Counted from the first letter of the stretch, positions 33,644 to 44,327 are shown. The stretch: DNA of 64,000 nucleotides from Bosea sp. AS-1 (GCF_002220095.1 NZ_CP022370.1:124001-188000), one strand, 5' to 3'. A program made the numbers and translations. The notes: a model not told the origin generated them from the sequence alone.

Positions 33644-35963
33644 ACCGAAAGGCTCAGATCTCGCGCTGGAGCCAGCAGGCCGAGCTGATGGTTCAGCGAG
33701 TGGCGCAGTCTCAGCAGCGTCGGCGCCCCGGCGCGATCGGTGGCGTCGAGGATGAGGCTTTCGCCCGGCGCGGCGGCCTGGCGATGACGCCGGCGATGCT
33801 GTCATCGCGAACGGCACTCCATGGTGCGACGATCCCTGGCGCCCGGGACGAGGAGAAGTCGCGCCGGTTGCCGGAAACCTCCGGGGGAGCGGGCGCCCGG
33901 CTGCCGGGTTCTCCGCGAGCGCCGAGGGGTGCCGGTATCTCGGGAAGCCTCGGCTCGGGCAAGGGCGAAGCGCGGGCGTGGTTGCTCGCGGCCGGCTACC
34001 AGCCGGCGGTGATCAAGGTGCTGTCCTATGCCCATGGCGTGGTCCGGGCGACCAAGACCGGGCAATATGCCCAGCGTGAAGACGTTCCGCTCGAAACCCA
34101 TGACGGCCGGCTGCTGATCGACCGCGAGGCCGTCGCGGATGAAATCAAGGTCTGGTCGGCGCAGTTCTCGAAGCGCGCCGAGAGCCAGGATGTCGGCGCG
34201 GTGCGGCTGACGCTGCATGGCGTGAAGGACACGGTCGAAGGCCGGGAGCTCTATGAGCAGGCGATCACTGCGGGATTCTCCGGACACCGCCACGCCTATC
34301 GTCTGGATACGAGTTCGTCCGGCGAGCTCGAGGCACGCCTGGTCGTCGTCTTGGCCGGTCCGGCGAAGGAGCGGTTTCGCGTGCGTCAGGTCCGGATCGG
34401 GGACGAGACGCAGGGCTTCACGCAGAAGCGCTTCGATACGCTCTCCGAGTCACGGATCATGGACAGAATCCAGGAGGCGAGCGGCGTCGCCCGGCATGCG
34501 ATCGACGTCTCCCCCGGGATGACCAATCATGGCCGAGACGGCGTCATGTTCCGGTTGAAGAAGCTTGTCGACCACGGTGCTGCGATCGACGACAAGGGGA
34601 AGAGCGTCGCCGAGGCAGGCGACATTCGGGGCATGGCGCGCGAATGGGGACCGTCGCTGCGCTCTCAATCCGTCCGCGACACGATGCATTTGATGCTTTC
34701 GGCAAAAGCCGACACCGATGTCGAGGCACTCAGGCGCGCGGCGCGCGCTTTCCTGCAGGATCGCTTCGCGGACCACAAGTTCATGTTCGGCATCCACACC
34801 GACAAGGAGGATGCCGGCCACATCCATGTCCATGCCGTCGTCGCGGCCAAGAGCGAATCCGGGCAGACGCTGCATCCGGGCCACGAGACCTTCAGCGAGT
34901 GGCGGCGGGTCTATGCCGAGCATGCCCAGGCCGAGGGCCTCAAAATCGTCGCGACTTCCGCCTGCGAGCGGGCTTCCTCGCAAAGCTATGGCCCGAAGGA
35001 CAAGGCGATCGTCGCGGCGGCCGATCATCCCAGGCCGGAGAGGGAAGCGCGGGATCGTGCCTACGCTGCCGACCCCGCCAACCGGAAGCTGATCGAGATG
35101 GCTCGGCACCGCATGAATGTCGCCCGCGCCAATCCGATCCGGTTGCCGATGACCGTTGCAGACCGACGGGCTGTGGGCGAGGGTCTCGAGGCTTGGAAGG
35201 CGGTTGCGACCGCGCAGCCGGACAATGTTGTGGCCCGGACGATGGTCGAGCGCCTGTCGATTGCTCACACGGTCGGCGCCATTCTGCAGACGATCGGCCG
35301 CCGGGTCGATCAACTCACTAGGGAGAACCCCGAAATGCCTGTGACCTCCGAGCAGATGGCGAAGGATCTCCACCGCATGAACGAGGCAGTGTCGCGCACC
35401 AGCGACCTCCTCGAGGGCGAGACGAAGAAACAATTCCGAGAGGCGTCGGCGCGCTATCTCGAGACCCTGGCCAATCGCGTCGATCTGCAGCGGGCCCAGG
35501 AGCGCGGCGTCAGCCAGATGACGCGTGCTGAGGTCGAGGCGATCGTCGGCCCGAATGCCGATCGGCTGATTAAGCGGGCGAACGCATTGCGGGACCGCGA
35601 AGATCGCGAGGCAGCTGCGGCCCAGCGCCTGGCGCATCGCTCGGTGAAGGTCGGTCGGCCGGGGGGGAAGCGACAGCCAGTCACGATCCGGCGTCTCAGA
35701 GCGAACTCAGGGCGCAACGCGCGATCGTCGCTGGTGCGCGGACATCGGCAGCCGCTGAGGAACAGCAAGCGGTGGCGACCGCTGATGCAGCACGCTTCCT
35801 CACGCAACACCCAACGCAACCGTTGTCACCACCTCTGCTTCAGACTGATGCGCTCGCTCGTCTACGGGCCGAGCAAGAACAGATCATCCGCGAGATCGAG
35901 GCGAGCGAGCGCGTCGAAGCTCAGTCGTGTAAGGGCCAGCGGATGACGCCCAATCGTAGGTGA
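33640..35963 (+). pseudogene. Plasmid mobilisation relaxase, frameshifted near the C-terminus
   Basis: About 775 residues when the last part is read in the corrected frame. The histidine metal site HIHVHAVVAAKSESG (His394/396/398) is the relaxase 3H motif of VirD2/MobA-type enzymes, in a domain covering about 350-450. The frame continues well to about 35,660. There a run of seven G (35661-35667) needs one more base for the coiled-coil tail (EEQQAVATADAARFL, ALARLRAEQEQIIREIE) ending at 35963. Without correction it ends at 35946 in Arg-rich nonsense. The catalytic domain is unaffected, so nicking activity may remain. Confidence 0.8.
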
Positions 35964-35971
35964 GCTCCTCG

Positions 35972-36712
35972 TTAGCGCAGGATCCTCTCCCGCATGGCTA
36001 TCGCGATAGCATGCGCCTTGGTCACAGCCCCGAGCTTCTCGCGTGCCGACAGTATGTGTTTGGTCACGGTCGGTTTCGAGATGCCAAGAATGACTGAGAT
36101 ATCCCATTCGGATTTACCCTCGGCCGACCATAGTAAGCAGTCATACTCGCGAGCTGTGACTTTCCTGCTCAAGGCCGCTGCGCTGCTACCCGAAGTGCGT
36201 CGACTAAGCACATGACCCACGAAAAGGGAGGTTGCAAAGGCGAGTGCCGATCGTTCCTCTCTTGCCAACTTAAAAGATTGCCCGCCGAACGAAATCGCGG
36301 CGTGCGCTTGATCTAGGGTCGTCACCGATATGACATAGCCATCAACGAGGCCGAATTCGGCTGCCTCGCCTCGAAGAATCATGGCTCTGCGGGTAATCGC
36401 GTAGGACTCATAGCATTCGGCCCAGCTGAAAGGATCCCGGTTGCGCTGCAGCCGGTGGACGATTGGATCGCTATGAAGGTAATTCTGCTCAATGTACCGA
36501 GCACACCACTCCTCGGGAAGGTGCCGCACGATGACACGAGACTCGATCTCTGCTTTGCTATGAATCTGCGCAATTTCTGGGATTAGACCGCCGAACGCCG
36601 ATGAAAGGCCGAATTCATTCGTGATCTTGAGCAATGACGATCTCAGCTCGACATCGTTGGCGGCGCACCCCATTTGTTCAACGAACGACCACGTCCTAGA
36701 CGATTTGAGCAT
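35972..36712 (-). CDS. LuxR-family quorum-sensing-type regulator
   Basis: A 246-residue protein. The N-terminal autoinducer-binding domain keeps the signature positions: Trp and Tyr in EEWCARYIEQNY, DP in HSDPIVHRL, and Trp in PFSWAECY. The C-terminal LuxR HTH follows (LSRKVTAREYDCLLWSAEGKSEWDI, then ISKPTVTKHILSAREKL). No luxI-type synthase is in the window, so it may be a solo receptor. It lies convergent with the relaxase gene, whose end is only 8 bp away, and could govern transfer, as TraR does in Agrobacterium plasmids. This link is inferred. Confidence 0.85.
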   Translation of the reverse strand: MLKSSRTWSFVEQMGCAANDVELRSSLLKITNEFGLSSAFGGLIPEIAQIHSKAEIESRVIVRHLPEEWCARYIEQNYLHSDPIVHRLQRNRDPFSWAECYESYAITRRAMILRGEAAEFGLVDGYVISVTTLDQAHAAISFGGQSFKLAREERSALAFATSLFVGHVLSRRTSGSSAAALSRKVTAREYDCLLWSAEGKSEWDISVILGISKPTVTKHILSAREKLGAVTKAHAIAIAMRERILR

Positions 36713-37289
36713 ATCGAAAAACGTCGTTGTTCAAGAAAGACTCGCTGTTCGATGGCAGTGAACGTAGGCGCATGTTTTCCAGCCGCAATTGCTGCAGCAA
36801 GGAAGTGTGCCGCGAAGTTGGCCGCGCTGCCAAGCTACCGATTTGTTACAGATTATTTCAGGCTGGAACAGCTAACCGGTTTCCGCGTCTTATTCTCGAA
36901 CGACGTACTGTCGCTCAATGAACAGGAGCGCGGCCATGCACCGTCCCGTCGACACCGTGCAGACTCATCTCGGTGAATGCCTCCATCGCTATCAAGCCTA
37001 CCTTGGCAGGAGCGCCACCTTTGTCTCCAGCTCGGCGGAAAGCGCGCTGAGCGGCGGCAAGTACAATTGATAGTTTGCTTCGCTTAAGCAAGTCAACGTA
37101 CCGACAAGATACGAATATCGGCACGGAGATTTTTAACCACCTGCGTACTGATCTGCCTTCAATATTTAATCACTCTCCATCGAATCCGAGTGAATTAAGT
37201 TCTATGATTAATATGTCGTCATCGCACAATAGTCTGTGAAACAGTTAAAATCTTAGATGTTTCCGCCATCGAACCAACGGAGAATTCAG
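36713..37289. other. AT-richer gap at the backbone/metal-cluster boundary
   Basis: About 575 bp without a supported gene. The base composition becomes distinctly AT-rich from about 37,050. A short frame starting at 36936 has no convincing features. Confidence 0.45.
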
Positions 37290-37673
37290 ATGATACGCTT
37301 CGTTCTGATTGCTGGTCTTGTGGCCTCTATGACGACCGCAGCAATTGCCCAACCAGCCCCCAAGCCTCAGATGGGCGACAGTATGTCCATGAAAATGATG
37401 ATGCCGGAGGCCTCCGATTCCGCATCAACCAAGGAATACAAGGCGAGCATGATGCGGATGATGCAGGCGATGCCGTCGAAATTCACCGGCGATGCCGACG
37501 TCGATTTCATGATGCAGATGAAAGCCCATCATCAAGGCGCGATCGATATGGCCAAGGTTGCCCTCGCAAATGGCAAGGATCCGGCGGTCAAGAAGCTCGC
37601 CACCGAAATCGTCAGCGCACAGGAAAAGGAGATTAAGACAATCGACGAATGGCTGAAAACGAAAGGCAAATAG
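37290..37673 (+). CDS. Periplasmic DUF305 protein (CopM-like)
   Basis: A 127-residue exported protein: signal peptide (LIAGLVASMTTAAIAQ), then a Met-rich region (MGDSMSMKMMMPE, MMRMMQAMPS) and the DUF305 helical core with MMQMKAHHQGAIDMAKVAL. Ferritin-like DUF305 proteins bind Cu/Ag through Met and His. GGAG precedes the ATG. It heads the metal cluster and is followed by a second, membrane-bound DUF305 gene. Confidence 0.85.
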   Translation: MIRFVLIAGLVASMTTAAIAQPAPKPQMGDSMSMKMMMPEASDSASTKEYKASMMRMMQAMPSKFTGDADVDFMMQMKAHHQGAIDMAKVALANGKDPAVKKLATEIVSAQEKEIKTIDEWLKTKGK

Positions 37674-37720
37674 CGTCGCTTTGATCTAGATCCGGCTGAA
37701 CTTTCTTGCAGGAGGCCGCC

Positions 37721-38191
37721 ATGGAGCATGGCAGTGACCACAAAGGCCAGAACCATTACGGCCGCCTGACGATTGAACTGATCCTGGATTTCATCGTGAT
37801 GTACCTCGTCATGTACACGATGATCGCGGCGCTTGGGCATTTCCACCTCAATCTCAACAACGTTTACATGACCATGATGATGGTGGCGCCGATGACGATC
37901 ATCATGCTCGTCTCTATGCGCTCCATGTTCCCGTCGTCGCGGCTGAATGTGATCATCGGCGGCGCAGCACTTGTCATTTTCGCCGTCGGCTTCATAGCCA
38001 TGCGAACGCAAGCCGGCATTGGTAACGCCGAATTTCTGCGCGCAATGATCCCACATCATTCTGGCGCGATCCTGATGTGCGAAAAAGCCAGCATCACCGA
38101 TCCTGAGATCATTGCGCTTTGCCAGGACATCACCAAATCGCAAAATCGGGAAATCGCGCAAATGGAGGCGATCCTCGCCCGACAGAAGTGA
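37721..38191 (+). CDS. Membrane-anchored DUF305 protein
   Basis: A 156-residue protein with AGGAGG before ATG 37721. Three hydrophobic segments (ELILDFIVMYLVMYTMIAAL, VYMTMMMVAPMTIIMLVSM, VIIGGAALVIFAVGFIAM) precede a periplasmic DUF305 motif with FLRAMIPHHSGAILMCEKA. The HH pair and Met/Cys are candidate copper ligands. It probably acts with the preceding soluble DUF305 protein in metal buffering at the inner membrane. Confidence 0.8.
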   Translation: MEHGSDHKGQNHYGRLTIELILDFIVMYLVMYTMIAALGHFHLNLNNVYMTMMMVAPMTIIMLVSMRSMFPSSRLNVIIGGAALVIFAVGFIAMRTQAGIGNAEFLRAMIPHHSGAILMCEKASITDPEIIALCQDITKSQNREIAQMEAILARQK

Positions 38192-38284
38192 AACACTTCA
38201 CATCTGAAGTCGTCATCCCCATCTCCAGCTTAGCTGCGCAAGCCCCGAGCGGGTTTCACTCTGGGCAAACCAGGGGAGGCTGTG

Positions 38285-38631
38285 ATGAGGATGTTCCGCC
38301 AAATCGCCCTGTCGGCGACCTGCTTGCTTACCCTGGCTCCCCTTGCGCCGGCGGCGGCTCACCGTGCCAACCTGGCCCCGGGATTAAAGAGGTGACCAGC
38401 GCTATCAACGGCAAGGTCTGCGCGACAGCGGGAGGAGCGCATTTCACGTTCGATAATGATGGGCGCTTCTCTTATGACGGCCTCTGGCAAAGCAGCGGAA
38501 GCTTCACGCTTGCTGATAATGCGGTAGTCGTGACGTTCGACAGCGGCCTTCAGCGCGCTTTTGAAATCTCCAAGCGGGACGGCGCGCTCTACATGGAACA
38601 AACCCGCATTCTCTGCACTGCGAAGCAATAA
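38285..38631 (+). pseudogene. Small exported protein of unknown function, one frameshift
   Basis: From ATG 38285 there is a signal peptide (MRMFRQIALSATCLLTLAP, cleavage near AAA-HR). The frame then ends early, while the other frame continues from the CCCCGGG tract at about 38,374 with GIKEVTSAINGKVCATAGG and FTFDNDGRFSYDGLW, ending CTAKQ. A one-base loss explains it. The mature part has two Cys residues and a lipocalin-like beta pattern. No family is assigned. Confidence 0.6.
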
Positions 38632-38689
38632 CGCAGACGTTGAGCCGGGCGGCTTCATTTCGCCCGGCTTCCACTCCTCCCGGACGAGA

Positions 38690-39181
38690 TCAGACCTGCT
38701 GCAGCCCGCGATAGCGAGCAAACACATGCTGCTTGCCGGCTGAGAAAATGGCGATTTCGTAGGGCTGCGGCGTCTGGCCAGACACCTCCATCCCGGGCGA
38801 GCCGACCGGCATGCCGGGAACCGCAATGCCGATCGCCTTCGGGCGCTCGATAAGCAGGCGCTTCACCGCCTCGGCCGGGACATGCCCTTCAATGACATAA
38901 CCGCCAATCTCGGCCGTGTGGCATGACATCAGGGCCTCCGGCACGCCAAGCCTGGTCTTGAGTGGCAGCACGTCATCGACCTGGATCACATCGACCGGAA
39001 AACCGGCAGACTTGATATGCTCGACCCAATTGCCGCAACAACCGCAGTTCGGATCGCGGGTCACGGTCATCCTAGGCAGTGTTTCCGTTGCTGCTACCGG
39101 TCCGGCCAGGGCGATGGCTGTGAAAGCTTGCGCCGTTCCGAGCATCAGCGCGCGGCGAGTGGGCGAAATATCGATCTGCAT
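38690..39181 (-). CDS. DUF411 metal-binding protein
   Basis: A 163-residue protein with an N-terminal export signal (RRALMLGTAQAFTAIALAGPVAA; the RR suggests possible Tat use) and the DUF411 core: DPNCGCCGNWVEHIKSAGF, SCHTAEIGGYVIEGHVPA, GIAVPGMPVGSPGME and a C-terminal aromatic tail. CGCC plus Met/His are likely metal ligands. DUF411 genes accompany copper and silver efflux systems. It is the last gene of the minus-strand cus cluster. Confidence 0.88.
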   Translation of the reverse strand: MQIDISPTRRALMLGTAQAFTAIALAGPVAATETLPRMTVTRDPNCGCCGNWVEHIKSAGFPVDVIQVDDVLPLKTRLGVPEALMSCHTAEIGGYVIEGHVPAEAVKRLLIERPKAIGIAVPGMPVGSPGMEVSGQTPQPYEIAIFSAGKQHVFARYRGLQQV

Positions 39182-39211
39182 GTTTGTTCTCCTTCAATCT
39201 CGACCGCGTCT

Positions 39212-39325
39212 TCACCGAAAGAAGACGTATTTTACCAAGGCGGCGATCACCAACAGCAGCCCTGCGACGATGAGCCAGTGCAGCGCCCCCATGCTCCAGC
39301 CCATGCCGTTCATCATGTCGTGCAT
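39212..39325 (-). CDS. 37-residue Met-rich membrane peptide
   Basis: A small frame starting MHDMMNGMGWSMGALHW and ending with one membrane helix and VKYVFFR. It starts 14 bp after the corrected cusA stop, with a GGAG site 8 bp before the ATG. The N-terminal Met/His cluster (HDMMNGMGWSM) resembles copper or silver ligands, so a role beside CusA or DUF411 is plausible. It is too short to assign by homology. Confidence 0.6.
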   Translation of the reverse strand: MHDMMNGMGWSMGALHWLIVAGLLLVIAALVKYVFFR

Positions 39326-39339
39326 GTCGATCACTCCAT

Positions 39340-42300
39340 CTATTCAACGACCACAGCTTGCTGCTGCATCGGCACGGGCGGGCTGCCACGCTGCCGGTTT
39401 CCTTGGCCGGAGGGAGCCGCCAGCCCTTGACCAACCCATAGATCGCCGGGATCACCAGCAACGTCAGCACAGTCGAGGAGACCATGCCGCCGATCATCGG
39501 CACGGCGATGCGCTGCATCACCTCGGAACCGGTTCCGGTGTTCCAGAGGATCGGCAACAAGCCCGCCATGATCGCGACTACGGTCATGATCTTGGGCCGC
39601 ACCCGCTCGACCGCGCCGAGCATGATCGCTTCATGCAGGTCTGCACGTGTGAACGCCTTGCCCTCCTGCGATCGACGCTCCCGAACCTCGACCAGCGCAT
39701 GATCGAGATAGATCAGCATGATCACGCCGGTCTCGGCCGCGACGCCGGCGAGCGCGATGAAGCCGACGGCGACGGCCACCGACATATTGAAGCCGAGCCA
39801 CCAGAGCAGCCAAACGCCACCGACCAGCGCGAAGGGGAGCGAGAGCATGACGATGATGGTCTCGGTCAATCTGCGGAAATTCAGGTAGAGCAGCAGGAAG
39901 ATGATCGCGAGCGTCACCGGCACGACCAGCTTGAGGCGTGCCTCGGCCCGTTCGAGATATTCAAACTGGCCGCTCCAGGCGATGCGGTAGCCCGCAGGCA
40001 GCTTGACGCTTCGGGAGATCGCGTCCTGGGCATCGCGGACATAGCCACCGAGGTCGCGTCCGGCGGTGTCGACGAAGATATAGACGGCCAGTTCGCCGTT
40101 CTCGGTGCGGATCGAGGTGGCGCCACGCTTGCGTTCGATGCTCGCGACCTCGCCAAGCGGCACACTGGCGCCGGACGGCGTCGAGACCTGCACCTCGCGG
40201 GCGATCGCCTGCGGGTCGGAGCGCAAATCGCGAGGATAGCGGATGGCGACCCCGTAGCGCTCGCGGCCTTCTACCGTCGTCGTCACGGTCTCGCCACCCA
40301 TCGCCATCACGACTGCATTCTGGACGTCGCCGACGGAAAGCCCGTAGCGGCCGAGCGCGACCCGGTCCGGCACGATGTCGAGGAAGTACCCCCGATGACG
40401 CGTTCGGCATAGGCACTGCTCGTCCCCGGCACGGCCTTCAGCACCGTCTCGATCTGGCGCGAGACCGCCTCCATCTGCGCGAGATCGGTGCCGAAGACCT
40501 TGACCCCGATCGGGGTGCGGATGCCGGTCGCCAGCATGTCGATGCGCGCGCGGATGGGCTGCGTCCAGGCGTTGGAGACGCCGGGGAACTGGAGTGCCTT
40601 ATCCATCTCCCCCTTGAGACTGTCGAGGGTGATACCGTCGCGCCACTCCGCCTTGGGCCTCAGGTTGATGATCGTCTCGAACATCTCTGTCGGTGCCGGA
40701 TCGGTCGCGGTCTGGGCGCGCCCGGCCTTGCCGTAGACCGAGGCGACCTCCGGGAACGAACGGATGATCCGGTTCTGAGTTTGCAGCAACTCGGCCGCCT
40801 TGGTCACCGAGATCCCGGGCAAGGTGGTGGGCATGTACATCAGCGTGCCTTCGTCGAGAGTCGGCATGAACTCGGAGCCAAGCTGCCGCGCCGGCCAGAG
40901 GCTGAGGCCCAGCACCGCAACCGCCAGAACGATCGTCAATGTCTTCGCCCTGAGCACGACGCGGATGAGCGGACGGTAGAGCGCGATCAGGATCCGGTTG
41001 ATCGGATTCCTGGCCTCCGGAATGATCCGGCCCCTGACGAAGATGACCATCAGCGCCGGAACCAGGGTCACCGAGAGCAGGGCCGCAGCAGCCATGGCGA
41101 AGGTCTTGGTGTAGGCGAGCGGGCCGAACAACCGGCCCTCCTCCGCTTCCAGCGTGAAGATCGGCAGGAACGAGACGGTGATGACGAGCAGGCTGAAGAA
41201 CAGCGCCGGCCCGACCTCGCTTGCCGCCTCGATCAGGATCTCGACGCGCGGCTTATCCGGTGGCGCTCGTTCGAGGTGCTTGTGGGCATTCTCGATCATG
41301 ACAATGGCGGCGTCGATCATGGCGCCGACCGCAATGGCAATCCCGCCCAAGCTCATGATGTTGGAGCCGAGGCCGAGCGCCTTCATCGCCGCGAAGGCCA
41401 TCAGGATGCCAACCGGCAGCATGATGATCGCCACCAGCGCGCTACGCAGATGCAGCAGAAACACGATGCAGACCATGGCGACGATGATGCTCTCTTCGAT
41501 CAGCGTGCCCTTCAGCGTCTCGATTGCCCGCTCGATCAACCCGGAGCGGTCATAGACCGGCACGATCTCGGCCCCGCCTGGCAGGCTCGAGGCGATCTCG
41601 GCAAGCCGCGCCTTGGCGCGCTCGATCACGGCAAGTGCATTGGCGCCAAAACGTTGCAGGACGATGCCGCTCGCGACCTCGCCCTCGCCGTTGAGCTCGG
41701 TGATGCCGCGCCGCTCATCCGGGCCAAGCTCGACGCGGGCGACATCGGAAAGGCGCAAGGCGGCGCCGCGCTCGCTCTTCAGGACGATGTTCTCGATGTC
41801 GGCGATCGACTTTAGATAGCCGCGGCCGCGCACCATGAATTCGAATTCGCTGAGCTCGACCGTGCGACCGCCCACATCCAGGTTGCTGGCGCGGACCGCC
41901 TCGCGCAGCGCAGCCAGCGAGACGCCTTGGGCGCGCAGCCGTACCGGATCCACCACGATCGCATATTGCTTGACGAAGCCGCCGACGCTGGCGACCTCGG
42001 CGACGCCCTCCGCACGCGAAGCCGCAAAGCGGATTTTCCAATCCTGCAGAGAACGGAGTTCGGCCAGGGACATGTCCTTGGCCATCACCGCATATTGGTA
42101 AACCCAGCCGACGCCGGTCGCGTCCGGCCCGAGCGTCGGCGTCACGCCCGATGGCAGACGGCGCGCGGCGGTGTTGAGGTATTCGAGCACGCGCGAGCGC
42201 GCCCAATAGGGATCGGTGCCGTCCTCGAAGATCACATAGACGAAGGAGACCCCGAAGAACGAGAAGCCGCGCACGACGCGCGCCTTCGGCACCGTCAACA

Positions 42301-42517
42301 TGGAGGTCGTCAACGGATAGGTGACCTGGTCCTCGATCACCTGCGGCGCCTGGCCGGGATATTCGGTGTAGACGATGACCTGAACGTCGGAGAGGTCGGG
42401 GATGGCGTCGAGCGGCAAAGTCCTGAGCGCGTAGAGCCCGGCGGCAACGACGAAGGCCGTGGCGACGAAGACGAGGATCAGATTGCGCGCCGACCAGGCG
42501 ATCAGGCGGGCGATCAT
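39340..42517 (-). pseudogene. cusA: CusA/CzcA-family heavy-metal RND efflux pump, two frameshifts
   Basis: About 1,058 residues when corrected. The N-terminal part is typical (ARNLILVFVATAFVV, TLPLDAIPDLSDVQVI, YTEYPGQAPQVIEDQVTYPL). The transmembrane part holds GGIAIAVGAMIDAAIVMIEN with the proton-relay Asp and, later, LPGISVTKA. Near 40,390 (G5 run) one base is missing: AERVIGG should continue YFLDIVPD. The second half is intact until a second one-base loss near 39,380, after which the corrected end is PVPMQQQAVVVE-stop. It exports Cu(I)/Ag(I) with CusB across the envelope. It overlaps cusB by four bases. Confidence 0.88.
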
Positions 42518-43932
42518 GGCTTGGGCTCCGGCTGGGCGAAGCCACTCAGGGCGGCCTTGAGGTTGCTCTCCGCATCGATCAGGAAATTGGCCGAGACGAC
42601 GACACGGTCGCTTTCGGAAACACCTTCGATGATCGCGACCATGCCGTCGCCACGCCGGCCAAGCTTGACCTCGCGCGGCTCGAAGCGGCCTTCGCCGCGA
42701 TCGAGGATGACGACGCTTCGTGTGCCGCTATCGATGACGGCACTCCTGGGAACCGCCAGTTCCGCGGTCGCATCACCAGCGCCGATCTCGACGTCGGCAT
42801 ACATGTTCGGCAGCAGGACACCGTCCGGATTGGCTAGTTCGATACGGACCTTTGCCGTGCGCGTCGCCTCGGCGATCTGTGGGTAGATCACGCCGACGCG
42901 CCCTTCGAAACTCATGTCGGGGCGGCCGCGGAGCCGAACCGTCGCCGGCGCTCCGATCCGGATCTCGGCCAGATCACGCTCCGGAACGTCGGCCAGGACC
43001 CAAATCGTCGAGATATCCGCAAGCCGGAACAGGCTGCCTCCGGCAGCCATCTTCATGCCGTCGCTGACATTGCGCTCCAGCACGATGCCATCACGCGGTG
43101 CCGTCCAATTCACCGTCGGTGGCACCTTCCGGCTGCGCTCGATCTCGGCGATGATTTCGGCGGGAACACCGAGGTTTTCGAGGCGCTGCCTTGCGCCCCC
43201 TTCGGGCACGCCTCGTGCTGCAGCGTTCAGCTCGGTGATGAACTGGGCGCCAGCCGTGCTGATTTCGGGCGAGTAGATCCGCGCGAGCCGTGTTCCTTTC
43301 GCCACACGGTCGCCCGTTGTGACCGGCGCGACCTCCTGGACGAAGGCGTCAGCACGTATTGCCACCACGGAAATCCGCCGCTCGTCGAGTTGCACCACGC
43401 CCGGAACACGAATGGTCTGGGCAATGGTCTGGCGACGGACCGGTTCGGAACGGACACCGCTACGCTGGATGCGCCCGGGCGAGAGCTTGATGACTCCGTC
43501 CTCGCTCCCCTCGCCTTCATAGACGGGGAGATAGTCCATCCCCATCGAGTCCTTCTTGGGCACCGGCGACGTATCCGGAAGGCCCATCGGATTGCGATAG
43601 TAGAGGATACGCCCCTTCTCGGCTTGGGCCGCCGGTTTCTCGACCGGCGGCTTCTCCTCAAAGCTGGTATCTTCGCTGGCGCGCACGGCTTTGAACGGCC
43701 GACCTTCTGCCGTCTGGCGTGGCTCAGCCGAATAGACCGGTTTCCGATCCGGATCCTGGTAGTAGATGGTCGGCCCGGTGCCGGCGGGCTCGTTTGCCGC
43801 GAGCAGGCTTCCGATGCCGAGCCAATTCCGCAGGCCAGGCACCGCGACACCGCGATGCCCCGCCCAATAGCCCGCCCCTCCCGCCACCAGAACGGTAGCG
43901 AGCGCCAGACCCGTGAGGGCAATGTGTTTCAT
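42514..43932 (-). CDS. cusB: CusB-type RND periplasmic adaptor with heavy-metal-binding domain
   Basis: A 472-residue protein with an N-terminal signal/anchor helix (LTGLALATVLVAGGAGYW). Two Tyr-Tyr metal-domain repeats follow (TIYYQDPDRKPVYS, ILYYRNPMGLPDTSPVPKKDSMGMDY). After this come the lipoyl/barrel-sandwich, beta-barrel and membrane-proximal domains (VQLDERRISVVAIRADAFV, NWTAPRDGIVLERNVSDGMKM). It links CusA to an outer-membrane channel and delivers metal. It is coupled by ATGA overlaps to the FixH-like gene upstream and cusA downstream. No CusC gene is nearby. Confidence 0.92.
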   Translation of the reverse strand: MKHIALTGLALATVLVAGGAGYWAGHRGVAVPGLRNWLGIGSLLAANEPAGTGPTIYYQDPDRKPVYSAEPRQTAEGRPFKAVRASEDTSFEEKPPVEKPAAQAEKGRILYYRNPMGLPDTSPVPKKDSMGMDYLPVYEGEGSEDGVIKLSPGRIQRSGVRSEPVRRQTIAQTIRVPGVVQLDERRISVVAIRADAFVQEVAPVTTGDRVAKGTRLARIYSPEISTAGAQFITELNAAARGVPEGGARQRLENLGVPAEIIAEIERSRKVPPTVNWTAPRDGIVLERNVSDGMKMAAGGSLFRLADISTIWVLADVPERDLAEIRIGAPATVRLRGRPDMSFEGRVGVIYPQIAEATRTAKVRIELANPDGVLLPNMYADVEIGAGDATAELAVPRSAVIDSGTRSVVILDRGEGRFEPREVKLGRRGDGMVAIIEGVSESDRVVVSANFLIDAESNLKAALSGFAQPEPKP

Positions 43933-44327
43933 GGCAGGGCCTTGAGGATCAGCTTGTTTTCGAGCGTGCCGGTTTCGCCCTGAACCTTCGCCCCGAGCGA
44001 CAAACGCCAGCCGCCTTCCATGACCAATTTGGTCTTGAAGCTGTACGCTCCCGCTTCCGGAGACGGCAGCATTTCAATCGGAGAGGCCATCGCGGCCATC
44101 CCCTCCGGCTCCATGTCGATGCGCTTGGCAAAGATGACAGCATCCGGCACTGGTTTTCCGGATCGCTTGTCGATCAGCTTGACGGTGATGACGACGCCGT
44201 CGCCTTGCTTGAACTCGTTCTGGGTAAGCTGGAATTCATAGTCCTTGATATCCGCCAGAGCGGGTAGTGCAACGGCGGTGAGCGGAAGCGCGGCCACGAG
44301 AGCGCGCAGCGTACGGGTGATAATCAT
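43929..44327 (-). CDS. FixH-like periplasmic protein
   Basis: A 132-residue exported protein (signal peptide ending ALA) whose mature part begins DIKDYEFQLTQNEFKQGDGVV. It has an Ig-like beta pattern with GKPVPDAVIFAKRIDMEPEGMAAM and GAYSFKTKLVMEGGWRLSL, the FixH/YtkA type often linked to copper handling. Met-rich MEPEGMAAMASPIEM could bind metal. It is the first gene of the coupled fixH-cusB-cusA unit. Confidence 0.8.
   Translation of the reverse strand: MIITRTLRALVAALPLTAVALPALADIKDYEFQLTQNEFKQGDGVVITVKLIDKRSGKPVPDAVIFAKRIDMEPEGMAAMASPIEMLPSPEAGAYSFKTKLVMEGGWRLSLGAKVQGETGTLENKLILKALP

Noticed and set aside
36936..37088. Short plus-strand frame after the LuxR gene
   Set aside because: There is no ribosome site or recognisable domain, and composition changes midway; treated as intergenic.
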